Source: Crocodylus rhombifer (lineage: Eukaryota; Chordata; Crocodylia; Crocodylidae). From it: 64,000 bases of DNA. Made by a program: the position numbers and the translations under genes. The notes under the pieces were generated by a model, which searched no databases, had not been told where the DNA came from, and saw nothing but the letters and a program-made list of their open reading frames with translations. This document shows, piece by piece, positions 13,916-26,960 of the stretch. The number at the start of each line of letters is the position of its first letter. Position 1 is the first letter of the stretch. The stretch covers positions 141,665-205,664 of the forward strand of contig JAVSML010025178.1 in assembly GCA_038503035.1 (NCBI GenBank). The letters run 5' to 3'.

Positions 13916-14869
13916 TGTTCAGAGGAGCGAATCTCCCCCCTCCAACCCCACACACATGCTTCCTGACCAGAAGCCAGGTGGAGCATTAAAGCTCTAGGAC
14001 GGTATAGTCAGGGCTGTCTTTTCTGGCTGGCCACCAGGTCCCCTGGTGCACTTGCAAGCTGAATAGCTCATTTGTCCCTCCTGCCACAGAACAGCACGGT
14101 CCCTTGCCCACAGCTGGGGCCTTCACAAGTGTATCCCTTCCTGAATGGAGGCCTTTAGCTTGGCACAGCGAGGTGGCTGCTTTTCATTGCTGCCAGGTCA
14201 GCAGAAGGACTTGGCCAAGACAGAGGTATTCCAGGCATGTTGCAGGAAGAGTGACTCGGGTTTCCAGCACTCAGGAATGCTGCTGCAGCCCAGGGGGCTT
14301 TGGCTTCTCTGCGGCTCACTTCCCGGAGCTCCGATGCACACTTCCTGCCGCGGTTCCTGTCTCCCCCCGACACATGCCCGTTCTTCTCTCTGGAGCCAAG
14401 GCCTGGAGTTTACTGGAAACTCCAAGAGCTCCCCAATGCATCCAATATTTCCATCTGGCAATGGCTCACGCAGCCGGCGGGGCCCTCTTGTTTCACACTT
14501 CTACTGGAGGAAAGGGTTTGTTTTCTTATTTAAAACATAAAAGGAGTGAAGGAATGACATGCGGGGCCTGCAGCAGCCAGACAGATTAGATCCTCCCCTC
14601 GCAAAACACAGCGGAGGGGAGCTGGTCACAGATCAATAAGGGTCCTGCCGAGGCAAGTTCCTCTCTCCTGAGCTCAGCCGGTGGGAAATCACAGGAGAAA
14701 CAGCACAAAGAGGCCAAAGAGCACAAAGAGGCTCGCACTGCACAAAACCAAAGGCACCCTGGATTCTTCTGAGATGAGACTGATGTTGGCATGCTCCTGA
14801 CGTGTCTGTCCCTGTCGGCCTGGTCCCACAGAGCCAGAAGTGGTGCCATCCAACAACCCACCCCCAACA

Positions 14870-15480
14870 CAGCTGACACCAAGGCTTTTATTTGCCTCCC
14901 TGAATCTTTCTCCTGCCCTTCTCTATTAAACCACCATCATCCCTCTGATCCAGGCTCCTACAACAGGGTCCCTCTTTGAATCCTCCCTTTCTTTCTTCCC
15001 ATATACTTAGACTAGTGCTGCATCACAGTGAAGCCGCCTCCCCCTTGCTCATCCTACCCAGCCCTTGATCAACTCACATCTCATCTGCTGCAGCCTCCTC
15101 TTCCCCATCCCCTGCTGGACCTGCTAAGCCAAGACACCATCGTGCAAATGGTCTCCTTCCCCCACTCATCTGAGCACACCATCCTCTCCTTGGGTCTCTC
15201 TGCTGCTTCTCTCTGCTTATGATAAGGCATAAGCTGCAAACTTATTACCTTTGGTAGATCATTCAGCTGGTACCTCAGGCCTTGCTGCCGATGTCAGGTG
15301 TCTGGCCACATGCTTGCTGCTCCCTGAGTGTCTGGCCTTGATGTCCTGTTGATCTCTCCACCTCTCAGGTTGGTTTTCATGCTGCTCTTTGTGGAATGAC
15401 CTTCCCACTCCCCATTTGCCACCCTGTCTTTGTTCAACCCCTCTCCAGCTCTGCTGCTTTGCAGGGAAATACTCCTAGCT
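14870..15480. mobile_element. Possible ancient L2-like LINE relic
   Basis: The pyrimidine-rich sequence with ...tgtggaatgaccttccc... near 15390 resembles the L2 3' region. No intact frame exists, and the assignment rests on weak pattern similarity. Confidence 0.3.
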
Positions 15481-17049
15481 TCCCCTACACGCTAGACCTC
15501 ATCTCTGCTCTGTCAAGGTGCCACAGACTAGCTCAGAGAGGCTTTGCTGTCCAAGGCCTCTTCAGTCCTAGGTCCCACAGCTGAGCCTGCCCCCAAAGGT
15601 GCTCTTCAGGATGATGGGTGCTCTGCTCCAATATGGAGAAACTCGAATCCACAGCACCATAGGACACATTTAACAGAGGGCCATCAGCAGAGAACGTTCT
15701 CTGCAGACTTGTTCCTTGGGGCTGGATTACAATCAATCCTTTAGTGATTAAACATAAGGCATCCTGACACCCAACCAGAAGAGCAGGGAGAAGCCAAAAC
15801 AATGTCACTTGAAATGCACCTCAATGGGACCAGCAGAAGCATCTTGCACTGTACTAAGCAACCACTGATGCCTCTAATCTCCCAAAAGGCAGTCTGTCAG
15901 AGCTGTTCCTGTTCAGATGCTGATAACATCTGACCAAGATGTTTTCAACAGTAAGCTGGGGAGATTACAGAGTAACCATCCCCCACCCTCCAGCTGGAAA
16001 AGCTCTGTTTGGAGACATATATGTGTTTTTAAAGGGACTGGGGTTAGTGCAAGTCAGGACATGGCCAAACTCCAGTCTTCTAGGCCCTGAGGAAATGCAG
16101 GAGTACTCCTGGGGTCCATCTTCCTCCTCCATGTATATCACAATTGCAGGGATCAACTAGGGCAACACCCGAATTGCAGCATCACCAGGTCAAACCAGAA
16201 ACAAAAAGCCATGGCTGCCTATGGCTGTGTAGCTTGGGTAGCCTCTTAGGGTTCTGCTGACACCCCTTGCAGGCCCCGTGACTCGGGGAGGGTGCACATG
16301 TCAGCAAGAGGAGAATCCTGCCCTCACTCACCCACAGCAATTGCCAAAGAAATGAAGGAAAATAAGCAAGCAAGCCACAAGCTGAGTAAAGCAGTAATGC
16401 CCAAAAGGTATTTGCAAAGCTTGTATCAACTAACAAGCCATGGACCAGGTAAGCAGATACATACCCAATATGAACAGCCCCTGCCAGTGTAGCCACCGGT
16501 GCAGAGATCCTAACAGGGCTCTTTTCCTGCTCCACTGCAGGTAATAATGTGCTATACTACTACCCTGCCACCCTGCACATGCAGCCCTGCCAGCTGTGTG
16601 CTGGCAATCCCTGTTCACTCCCACATCCTTGGGAAAGGAAGAAAAGCCAGGATACAACCCCTGCAAGCTAGGGGGCTAAGTTCGAGGGGGCTGCATAAGG
16701 CATGTTCATGTGACTGCCTCCATTGACCAGCTGTTCTGTCTTATACTTACATTGAAACTTCCTTGGGGCAGACGCTCTTTTTCTGTGCTCTGCTGTACAG
16801 CTCCTAGCACAGAGGAACTCTGGGCTATGGTCCATGTAGAAGCTCTGGTCAAACAAATAACAGTGCATGGCTGTGCCATCTGCTCTCTGCTCAGGAGGTA
16901 GGTGTTACATATCCAGTGCTAAGAGCAGCTTTCCATGAATATTAAAGAAGAATCAGTTAAAATAGGTGGAGTCTGTTTTTTTGGATGTACAACACCCTGG
17001 AAACCATTTAAGGTTATGATGCTTGATTCACACCGAGGACTTGTTGACA

Positions 17050-17148
17050 ATATTGGGCCAATTCCAAAGCTGGGGTCCATCTTTTCTCTACACTCCTTTA
17101 TCCCAGCATAACACCATTCTCACTGGTGGAGTTAAACTGGTGTAACAT
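17050..17148. repeat. Dispersed amniote repeat ('ggtgtaa' type) abutting the CR1 copy
   Basis: tgctggggtccatc-like text followed by ggagttaaactggtgtaac is typical of an old dispersed repeat of sauropsid genomes in which the acaccggtgtaa motif is embedded. The CR1 tail begins immediately after it. Confidence 0.4.
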
Positions 17149-17840
17149 GGAACATAAGAAAATAAGAACGGCCATTTACTGCATCAGGCCATAGGTCCAT
17201 CTTGCCTGGTCTCCTGTGTCACAGCAGCAGACAGCAGATGCTGAAAGGGAAAGTGAACTGGGGATGACCAGGCGTTTTTCCACTGTTGCTCTCTCACTTA
17301 CAGCCTCCAGCATTTAAGGTCCAGGAAGTTCTGATTCAGAGGCTGTGCCCCTCACTCTCATGCTCAATAGCTACCAGTGTCTCTTTCCTCCAAGAATTTG
17401 TCCAATCCCTTTTTGAATCTAGCTAAAGTGTCAGCTTCCACAGCATCCGGTGGCATTGAGTGCCACAATTCATGACACACTGGGTAAAAAGAACTTCCTT
17501 TTGCTAGTTGTAAACTTACTACTTACTAGTCTCATTTTGTGACCCCTGGTTCTTGTAGTGTGAGAGGTAGTAAATAATAAATCCCTATTTACCTTCTCTT
17601 TACCATTTTACCATTGTGTAAACCTTTAGGTTCCCCCTCAAGCATCTATTTTCTAAACTGAATAAGCCCAGCCTCTTCACTTCCTCCTCATATGGAAGCC
17701 CCTCCATACCACTAATCATCCTTGCTGCTGTTCTCTGCACCCTGAGGTGTGGGGGACAAAAATTGGGTAGCATATTTAAGGTGTGAATGTACCATGAATG
17801 TATGAAGGGGCATCATGATACTTTCCATTCTGTCTACAAT
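17149..17840 (-). mobile_element. CR1-type LINE 3' fragment, reverse
   Basis: It begins with the reversed tail ggaacataagaaaataagaa, followed by catcaggccataggtccatc, and continues through ctttttgaatctagctaaa and ctttaccattgtg-like text to cttgctgctgttctctgcacc. The orientation is opposite to the 12030 copy of the same type. The inner edge is approximate. Confidence 0.75.
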
Positions 17841-20800
17841 TCCCTTCATCAGGTGCAAGCAAGAAGTGTATCTGGTCATCGGTACGAGCATGTACAATGG
17901 ACATGAGGGCCAATAAGAGTGTTGGTGAAGAAAGGAGCTCAGGATTTGACCTGAGGGCAGTGAGGAACGCTGCCTGCATGGGTAGAGGGTTTAAGTAGCA
18001 CTTAAATATAGAAGCCATTGACTGTTTCTTGAGAGCAGCAGGTACCTAACAAGGAGTGCCTCTTTCTTCATCCTCAGGTTTGCGATGAAATTCCTAGCCA
18101 GCAACTTCCTACCTGGGGAAAATTAAAAAAAACAAAAACCCCAAAACTCAGTGACAACACAAATAACCTAAACCTGAGATGTGCAATAAACAGCACAGCA
18201 ACCCAAAGGCCCTTTGCACACAGTTTTTAATCTCCTCTCCCCATTGCTCATAATATTGCCTTTATTATTTTCTGATTCGGCATCTGATTCTTATGAGTGT
18301 AATGGATGCTGACAGCAGAGGAATGGAGCAGTGGCAATTTTGTCTGCGCAGACCTCACAGGATTTAATATGTCTGTAGAGACCAAAATGAGTGAAAGGTG
18401 ACTCAGGAGGAGTGGGCATGCTGGGCAAGGAGTTGCTGTACAATAAACTGCAATAAAGCCACCAAGATAAGGAATCTGACACACAGAGTGGGGCTGAGGG
18501 GTTTCAGCTGCTGGAGAGTGGATTGGTGGAGGCCCTGGCTGGCACTAGGAGAGACCCATCAGTGTGGCTTTGCAGATTTAAAAATGGGATTCCCATCAGG
18601 AGGGAACGCACCATTTGGATGAGTCAGTAGGGGTGAGGGGGCTTCTCAGTCCCGTGACCTGCCTCTTCCCCTGCTATTTCTTTTGGATGGCCTCAGACAG
18701 AGCATGGCACATATCACTGCTCTCTCTGGGCAAGGGCTCTCCAGCCAGTCTCCACCAATCTCAAGCTTCTGTCTGGCCCTTGAAGGCAAACTCCTTCTCC
18801 AGAGGGGGTGTGCAGTGTCCCACAGCTGAATGCTAGTGAAATGCAGCTTCAGCAGCTTCCCATTCAGGCCAATGATTTTGGCAAAACCTCAGAGAAATGT
18901 GCAGGTCACTACTTGGTCTTTGGAAGGAGGAATGTGATCCTGGGGCATTTATAGACAGAACCAAGTACCACTGGGTACAAGCAACCACTAGCGTTCCACC
19001 TGGCCCCCCACCTGCTATGTAGCCATGTTGTTCCTACTCCAAAAGAGGTCCAGGTGTTCTACAAAAGCCCCCTCATAGCCAAGGCCCAGGTTATCTGGAA
19101 AAGCTACTGGTAGGACCCACAGAGATCAGAATTGCCCAACGATGGCCTTCAGCCCCAGTGCTAGCCCAAATTTCACCTTAAGAAGGGTGTGGATTTCAGG
19201 TACATTAGATTCCAAACTCAGTCTGTCAGCACATTTGTCGTGGTGAGCAATCAGCCTTCCATTTTTTCATACCTGGGTCCTGCTTGGCACTGTTGACCCA
19301 GAGGTTCAGCTTCAGTTGGGCAAGGCCCACATAGCATATGCAATTGCATGAGGGTAGACACCTGCAATCTAGTCACTTCCTTTGGCTCATGCCCTGGCAT
19401 AAGTCCCACAACAAGGCAATGCCATACTTTCATAACATCCTTGGCATGCAAGCACCAGACAATCTTAGCAAACTTGAGGTCACTGCCCATGAAGAACCAA
19501 GCTGTGTGGTCAAAGACGTGGTGATCCTGGAGTCAATGTTGATGCATCTGATGCAATCTCTCTCTCTTGTCATACTTCTCAACATTGAACCCAACAAGTT
19601 GATATGTCCTGGGGGCACACACCTGACTTGATACACCTCTACCAATGACAAGTGATGATAGATCTGGGTGAACACATCATAGTTCTGCAAGATTCTGCAG
19701 TAAACAGAAAACAAACATTTAGGTAGGAACTTGTAATATTTAGGTCTGTTCCCTGGAAGTCTTAGGTCTGGCCCATCGCGATAATGGTAGGCCTCACTTT
19801 CCAGAAGCTATCTGACTTCCCAAATAAGTTAATATAGGCATTTAAACCTACTCAAGCCAAATTCTGAACAGCCATAGGGAAGCACTTGTTGAGAAAGACA
19901 AAGAGAAACATTGCATGACAAAATGTAAGTTGCAACACAATCAGGCAGAATGTGAAGTCATTACGTACTGCATATGGCATCCCAGATGAGCCATATCATA
20001 CATTCTGTACCGTCTGCCCCCAGACAAGAGAATGTATTATGAGAGGAAAGCGTTCCAGAGGCTACAGCTCCTGTACTGACTATGTTCATGCTCTTCCGGC
20101 TGACAGCTGGACACATGATTGCAGCTGGAGTGATAGATAGAGGCTGGAGTCTGTCTTTAATAGTATCTCACAGTGGTTTCCGTAAGTTAATGGAGATTGC
20201 ACAACACTTGTACCAACTGCCATGCCGGATATATTTTGCAACCAAGGCGCTGTGCCACATCTGTAGGATGATATGCCAGAGACTTCTGAGGAGGCCTTGA
20301 GGAAGTCTGAGCATGAAAAAAAAAGGAAAAAATAAGCCAACAAACCTCTCTGAATAGCAGCTACTTGGGTGAGCGACTCTAGATGAGCATCAGCAGATAT
20401 CTGATACAAAGGAGAGAACAGGCTTGATTGCTGGGCCTCCTCCATGGAGCAGCTGGAAGCTGGGTCTCTTCATCTGCAATCCCAAGACCCCATGAAAGAG
20501 CAACACTGTCCATTGTGACACCAGCCATCCCTTACCAGCTACACTGGGGACCACAGATGAGTTAGTCCAAGTAATGGCTTGAGTTAGCATCTGCAGCCTC
20601 AGAGAGACAGAAGACTTGAAGTTAGCCATGTGACACACTGGTCATATGTAATGTATCTTTGGCCACCTCTGTGGCTGCCCCTGTGAAGACAGCTACTAGC
20701 TAATGCTTCCAGTTAATGGTCTTAATCCTTTGAAGCACAGACCTCTGTCATGTGATGTAATCTGTAGGTCCTTTTCCAATGCACAGCAGCTCTGAGCCCC

Positions 20801-21564
20801 CATCTACTTCTCTCTCCACCCTCTTTTTTTCATGAAATGGGGAGAACAGGAAAGCAAGCCCAAGATGAATGAGTTGAACTAGTTAATCCCACATGTGGAC
20901 AAAGGAAATCCATGATGATCTGGGATCTGCTCCACCTCTTTGAAGGTCACAAAATAATTTTTTACAAAAGACCTTATGACAATGGATTGATTCAACTTCC
21001 ATGTGATCCAACATGTAGAGTCCTGATAGATTAAGATGAGATCCCCATAGTGGTGACACAGTAGAACAGATGCTTGGTATCATCTCTCAAAAAAAACCAA
21101 CCCAAAAAACAAAACTGTTCAGGAGTCAAAAATAACATAGCCAGCATAAGCATTAATACTCTCCCCGATAATCGCAACTCCTCAGAGAAAATCTGAACTT
21201 TGCAATGTGCCCTGGAAGTCAAGAGCCAACTCCATCAGACTAGGGTTGCAAAGGAAAACAAACTCCCAAATCGCCTACCCACAGCATCAGAGAGGTAGAC
21301 TGAAAGATCACAGATGACATTTTAGCCCATCTCTGCTTGCATGCTGAGTTCTCTGGAGAGAGAGAACCTCTAAGACACAAGGAACCCAAGTTACTAAGGA
21401 CTTCATAGGTCAGAACCAACCACTTGATTGGAAATGAAGTGGAAGACAATGGAGTATCTAGAACAGAGGTGCATGTGAAACACACGGCTGAATAAGTGGC
21501 ACTGGTGTTCTACATCAACTGATGTTTCTGTGTACCCTGTCTCCCCTCACACCAGCATGCAGAA
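17841..21564. other. 3.7 kb of unclassified intergenic sequence between two CR1 fragments
   Basis: I recognise neither a gene nor a standard repeat here. Moderately long reverse-strand frames of 79, 94 and 119 codons lie in 19251-20445, but their translations show no known domain. They could be a decayed transposon interior or chance. Confidence 0.6.
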
Positions 21565-22410
21565 GAATCACAGAATCATAGAGAAGTAGGGCTGGAAGGG
21601 ACAGAGGTCATCTAGTCTAACCTCCTGACTGAGGCAAGATCATCCCTATCCAAACCATTCAATATAAATCCATAATCTAACCTCTGAGTAAAACTGTCAA
21701 CTGTGACACAACACAAGACATAACAACCTAACCTGCCACAGGTAAGGCAGGGGAACCACAGTAGCCAATATCTTGCTTCTGTAAAAGTCTGTTAATATAT
21801 GCTCAAGAGATTCCAGGAAGAGGACCAAGAGCCCTGCTACAGAGGAAGGCAACACCCCCCCCCACCCAATCCATACCAATCTGACCACGGGGTAAAATTC
21901 CTTCCTGACCTCAAATATGGTAATTGGTCTGATCCTGAGTGGAACGGCAAGACCCTCCAACCAGGAATCTCTAGCTTTAAGTCCCAGCATGAGCACTGGC
22001 ATTTGTACACCCCACTTAAAATCCCCAGCCTTGGCTGCAGCCAACACACAATGCCCCCAAGGAAGCTTAAAAATAACCATAACATGTAGCAGAAAGGGGG
22101 GTTGGAGTGTGGGATTCCCTTCCAGTCTCATGGGGCAATCTGCAAAGCCCCAAAGCATGGGAAATACCCATCACAGAACATAGGCATAGCTATGTCTAGA
22201 CCATCCCCAGCCAATGGCTGTCCAATCTCTTCTTGAACACCTCCAGTGATGGAAAGTCCACAGCTTCCCTAGACATCTATTCTACTGCCTCACACTTCTA
22301 ACAGTGAAACAGTTTTCCCTGATATCCAATCTAAACTACTTTGCTGCAACTTCAAGCCATTGATCTGCACCCTACTCTCTGCAGCAAGAGAGAAAAGGTG
22401 AGAGAGGCAA
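21565..22410 (-). mobile_element. CR1 LINE 3' fragment, reverse
   Basis: aatcacagaatcatag is the reversed CR1 tail, followed by ggctggaagggacagaggtc. Further in are ctgaccacggggtaaaattc and cttgaacacctccagtgatgg, known internal 3' CR1 sequence. About 850 bp remain, without a usable frame. Confidence 0.88.
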
Positions 22411-23831
22411 AGTGGTACAGTTCCAAGACATTCAGTAAGAAGGTAACTGCTATGAAAGCCATTGAAGACAGGAGCCTGTTGAAGACAATACTGCACTTTG
22501 GAAAGCTCAGAGTTGACATCATTCCTCAAAAGCTAGCCCATGGGGGGGAGACATATGCATCTCAAAGGCAAACATACGGCCCAGTTGCTCAAGACCAGCT
22601 TTTCTGCTGCTCGTGCCTCATAACTGAAACCAGATTCTCCAAGGCACCAGGTTCCTTTGAACCTCTGGACCTGATAGTGGGTGCTGACCACCATTTGAAG
22701 AGTGCAGAGCCCAGAGTGTGCCCACTGCTTGGGGCCCCAGACAAACACCACTCACAAGGCAAAGGTATAATCTGTAACTATTGGCATCCACAACAGGCAC
22801 TCAGAAAGCATAGGTAGGGGAATAAAATGCAAGGCTTTAGGTTATCAGCACTGCTCTTGTGGGGGAGCAGTCCATCTCTTAAAACATGTCACGTTTACTA
22901 CAGGCATTAAGACCACGCTGAAAGCTGAGTTTGTCCATGCTCTGAATACATGGGCTATAAACAGGAGCATGCCCATCTCTGGGCAAGCACTGGTACAGGA
23001 GACAGGGGAGGCCAGTTTCCATAACTTGTTCAGGCTTTGGCTTCTGCTGATATTGCCATCAAGGGGCCACATTGCTGCCAAAAAAGTGATGTCAGCATCT
23101 GCCCCTGGAGGAAACAAACTCCAATGGGCGCCTGTCCACCTTTCCTGTTACCATGTTACACTTTTCCCGTTTCCACGTGGCAAAAATTGCCATTAAGCCA
23201 CCTAAAGTAATTTAAAACACCTCTGACACATTTTATTTTTAGCTTCTGAATTTCTTCCATGAGGGTTTTTTTATTGTTTTCAATTTTCAATGTGGATCTG
23301 ACTTACTCCTGAAAATGTGATTTTCCTTGCTTTACAACTATTATACCACCAGGTGCTGCTTCGGTTCACTTGTAAATCCACGGAAATCCATCAAATTTCT
23401 CTTGCAATGATTCAACCGGATGCCAGGTGCTAATCTCACAAATTTTTATTGATTATTATTTTACTGGGTATTCCAAATTAATTAAAAATGAAATTAAAAC
23501 AAAACAAAACATGTTCTGCCTTTTCACATGCACAAGCTCATTATGCATCAGGTTGTGCATTATGAAACAGCTGAATGTGACTGTTACTAACTGTTGATGT
23601 GGGGCTGGACTTGAACCAATAACACATGGTCAGTCAGGTTCACCCTCCCACCCTTATCTTGAGCTCTTCAGTCCCCCTTCAGCTTTCATTTTACTTTTGC
23701 CTCCCAGGGAACAGTCCCTCACACCCACCAGGCAGCAACACTGAATGGGAAATAATGGTGATAAGCAATCCTGACACTCAAAGAACAGACTCTTGTACTA
23801 GAGCCTGGTGGGGACAGTTAAAGAGTTATAG

Positions 23832-24091
23832 CAGTGGTTCTCAACCAGGGTGCCATGGCACTGTTATCACTCTTAAGTTTGCAGACATGATTCATAAGAT
23901 ACACCCAGAGATTTCAACCAGGAATCTAGTGTTAAAACCATTCTGTCCTGTTGTGGGCTTCCCGAGTTCTTTGCAACAGAAGAATTGCTTTTTTTAAAAA
24001 ATCAAGTGAAAACTAAGAGCTGACATTTTCCAAGGGGCACCTTGAGTCTAGTGAGGGATGCCTTGAGTCTAAACGTGGTTAAGAACCACTA
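23832..24091. mobile_element. hAT/MITE with 'cagtggttctcaacc' terminus
   Basis: The terminal inverted repeats are cagtggttctcaacc and ggttaagaaccact. The target duplication is agttatag (23824-23831) against agttaaag (24092-24099), 7 of 8. Non-coding. Confidence 0.8.
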
Positions 24092-25276
24092 AGTTAAAGC
24101 CACCCTAGGCACCAGCTGGCACTGCCTCTCCAGCACTGCTGGGCCCTGTGCTTCCTCTTGTGATGCGTGTTAGCGGAGCTTTCCAAACATGATTGAGCAT
24201 GGGCAAATAACCTTATTATGTGCCCACCAGGCATGTTGTCAGCCATTCCTTTACCTCAGCAAATTCTTCTCAGCTCTAGCAAATGATTTCCCTGTGGCTC
24301 CCATCAAGTCCTCCACACATGTTCTGCTGATGCATCTCAGACTCAGCCCTGGCCTTCTGTGACACCTGTTGCTTCAAACCAGCACCTTCTTTTGAAGAGA
24401 CCTCAAAATGTGCTACAGACCAAGAAGATCATCCCTTTGGGAAGGGATCATAAACACCATGCTGGGTTAACTGCCCAGTTTTAGGGGAGGGGAGAGGGAA
24501 GTACAGTGCTAAAGTACAGTCGGGGGCAGGCACAACTTCACAAGCCCAGGTCACAAAGGGGTGATGCAAACACTCAGCATGCTGTGGTGAGGCAAAGGTC
24601 ACAGCAATGTAATGAGGGCATCCTCATGCCAGCTTAGGGGAGAGGTTTCTCTGGGGCACATTTTAATATGCTCCTTAAATCCACTGCTTTGAAGGTTCTT
24701 TTACTCCACAGTAATTAGGGAGCAAGGAAAGCAACTGTTGGCACAGCTAGTAGGGAGCGTGCCATCCTCTCAGCCTGAGAGTCTCAAGTGACTTCCTAGA
24801 CCTCCCTGACTGTGGGATTATCTGCTTTCCCATGAACTGCCACATCAGCAGCAGCTAGCTCTACCATCTTTGCACTGCTTGCCTGACACAGTCTGGCTTC
24901 TGCTTCACGACAGGTAAATGCAAGACCGCAGTACTAGAGTGATGGGACCAAGTCCCTGCTATACCCCAGTCCCTTTGCCCACATCTGTTTTAAGGGGTGG
25001 AACTGGAAAAAAACTCCTGTGTCTTGGGGCAGGCAAAGCACCAGGTCTAGGTTCACACAAAGCCAGGCAGCGTATTCACCGACAACTTGATTTTGCCTCC
25101 TGCCTTGCAGTCCCTGAGGCTTTCTCTAACTGCTGTCACAGGTGTAGCTTTGCCTGCCACTCAGTTGCATAGCTCAAGACCTGCAAAGCCGTTATCTATA
25201 AGGACATTACTGCCACACCACAGGCAGCTCACTAACTTTAGCTTTTCACTAGTCAAACTGGGTCTAGGCTCCAGGG

Positions 25277-25587
25277 CAGTGGTTTTCATCCTTTTATGAT
25301 TCAAGGCACCCTTCAATCGACTCAAGACACACCTCGGAAAATGCCAGCTCTTATTTCTCACTTGTTTTGCGAGGACAGAGAAATAACAAAGCCATTCTTC
25401 TACTACAGAGAACTCAGAAAGACCATAATAGGTCAGAAATGCATGTGATCTCAGATTTCTCTTTGAAATTGTTGGGTTTATCTCACGAATCATGTTTGTG
25501 CACCTAGCAGTGTTAACATTGCAGAGCACCCTTGAAAGGATCTCAAGGCAGCTCAGAGTGCCATCGCGCCCTTGTTAAGAATCACTG
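25277..25587. mobile_element. hAT/MITE related to the 23832-24091 element
   Basis: It starts cagtggttttcatcc and ends aagaatcactg. The 'caaggcaccctt'/'gcacccttgaaagg' segments and the body resemble the 23832 copy in the opposite arrangement. Flanks match only at about 5 of 8, so its edges are less certain. Confidence 0.6.
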
Positions 25588-25920
25588 CGCTAAGGTCAGC
25601 CTCGCAGCATGCTCTGCTCTGTATCATTCACATAGAGACTTGCTGTTTCCAGAGTTTTCTCTTTTGTAGTCTTCTCTGAGAGCTCAAAGGAAACAGACTC
25701 CTTGCAATTCATACCTGGTAGCACTTCCTCAGAGGCTTGCTTACCCTGTTTCAGATCAAACACATTATAATTTTCACCCACCTCTGTAAATCTCAGTCTT
25801 ATCTTTTGCATCTATGCAGTTAACCTAATCCATATCTGAACTGCTTATCACCTCAATGCCACATTTTCCAAAAGAGCCCTCTAATTGGTGGCTTCTCAGT
25901 TCTGGACAGCTAAGTATCTG

Positions 25921-26487
25921 CAGCTAGGGGTATCAAGCAAGCTCAGAAATGAGCGTTGAGGATGTAGGCAAAAATGTAAATGTTTCTTAGCACCCCACTG
26001 GGAGTGAAGCACCCTGGGACCCTGAATAGCTTGATGTCAGTAGGTTGTCCTGATCTGGCACTTGGAGGGGTGCACAGCAGGGTCCCATCTGGCTGGGTGG
26101 AGGGAAGGGTGGGGGCAGTCCAGCCCTGCCAGCCACACTGAGGAGGGGACTTAGTTTGGATGCAGTTCAGCCCCACAGGGGGGAAGAGGCATGACCTAGT
26201 CCTAATCCAGCCACGCAGGGAGAAGGGGCTGTGGCCCAGGCCCAACGTGGCTGCCTGGATGGATGCAGTGTGCTGCAGCTCTGATTCAGCTACAGAAGGA
26301 GGGGTGTGATCTGGCTCTGATCTGGCTGCAAGTCTTGGGATTTTGGCAACAGGGGAGGGATTCAGTGTTAATTGCCACTGTTCCCCCACTGCCACATTTC
26401 CCTACTCGTGGGGAGCCCCACAGACTGGATATCACGGCTCCACAGGCTGGATTTGGCACCCAGGCCGGACATTGAGCATCTCTGCAT
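25921..26487. mobile_element. Probable hAT-like element with GC-rich degenerate internal repeats
   Basis: It begins cagctaggggtatcaag and ends in ggctggatttggcacc...cggacattgagcatctctg, a pattern typical of the 'ggccggatttggcccgcaggcc' hAT tails. Between lie degenerate units built on tccagcc-cacagggggaagggg. No clear target duplication is seen; the edges are approximate. Confidence 0.45.
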
Positions 26488-26894
26488 TGGAGCCATCCAA
26501 AGCATGCTGGTAACCTTCTAGCACAATACAGAGCCTCATGCACCGAGTGAAACCATCTTGGAGTCAGCAAAGTCACTTGGGGTCATAAAGACGAGCACAG
26601 GATGGAGGCTGTAGTCAACCTGCACTTGCAACATGATGGAGGGAGGGCTTTGTGTTCCCAGTTATTAGATTTCCTTGTCCTTGAGTTCTTCCTAATGTGT
26701 TAAAAAAGATCCGTTTTACAGCAAGAATGTGGTAGGCCCAAGGCCCGAGGCCCAAGACAGCCCTCTGATGACATGCAATGCTGGGGGGTTTGCTGGCCCA
26801 AAAGGAGGATTGTGTTGTCTGCTTTATTTCATGAGGAAATTGTTTTATGTACACACCAAGTGTGAAGCCAGCAGTGTGATGTCGGACCTCATAG

Positions 26895-26960
26895 ATCTGA
26901 CCATAGAGAAGTAAGGGTGGAAGGGACCTCATCAAACAGGCCATGCTGACCAGCACTCAC
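26895..26960 (-). mobile_element. Short CR1 3' remnant, reverse
   Basis: catagagaagtaagggtgga followed by agggacctcatcaaacagg matches the reversed CR1 terminus. Only the extreme 3' end survives. Confidence 0.6.

Larger units (their letters stand above)
7169..17048. other. Intergenic sequence, no gene recognised
   Basis: The block has two hAT-type elements (8194-8499, 13211-13397), a CR1 fragment (12030-12831) and old LINE/MIR-like remnants. Between them is unique sequence with C/T-rich tracts (for example 9805-9900). No frame shows domain structure, splice-consistent coding or conservation that I can recognise. Confidence 0.8.
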
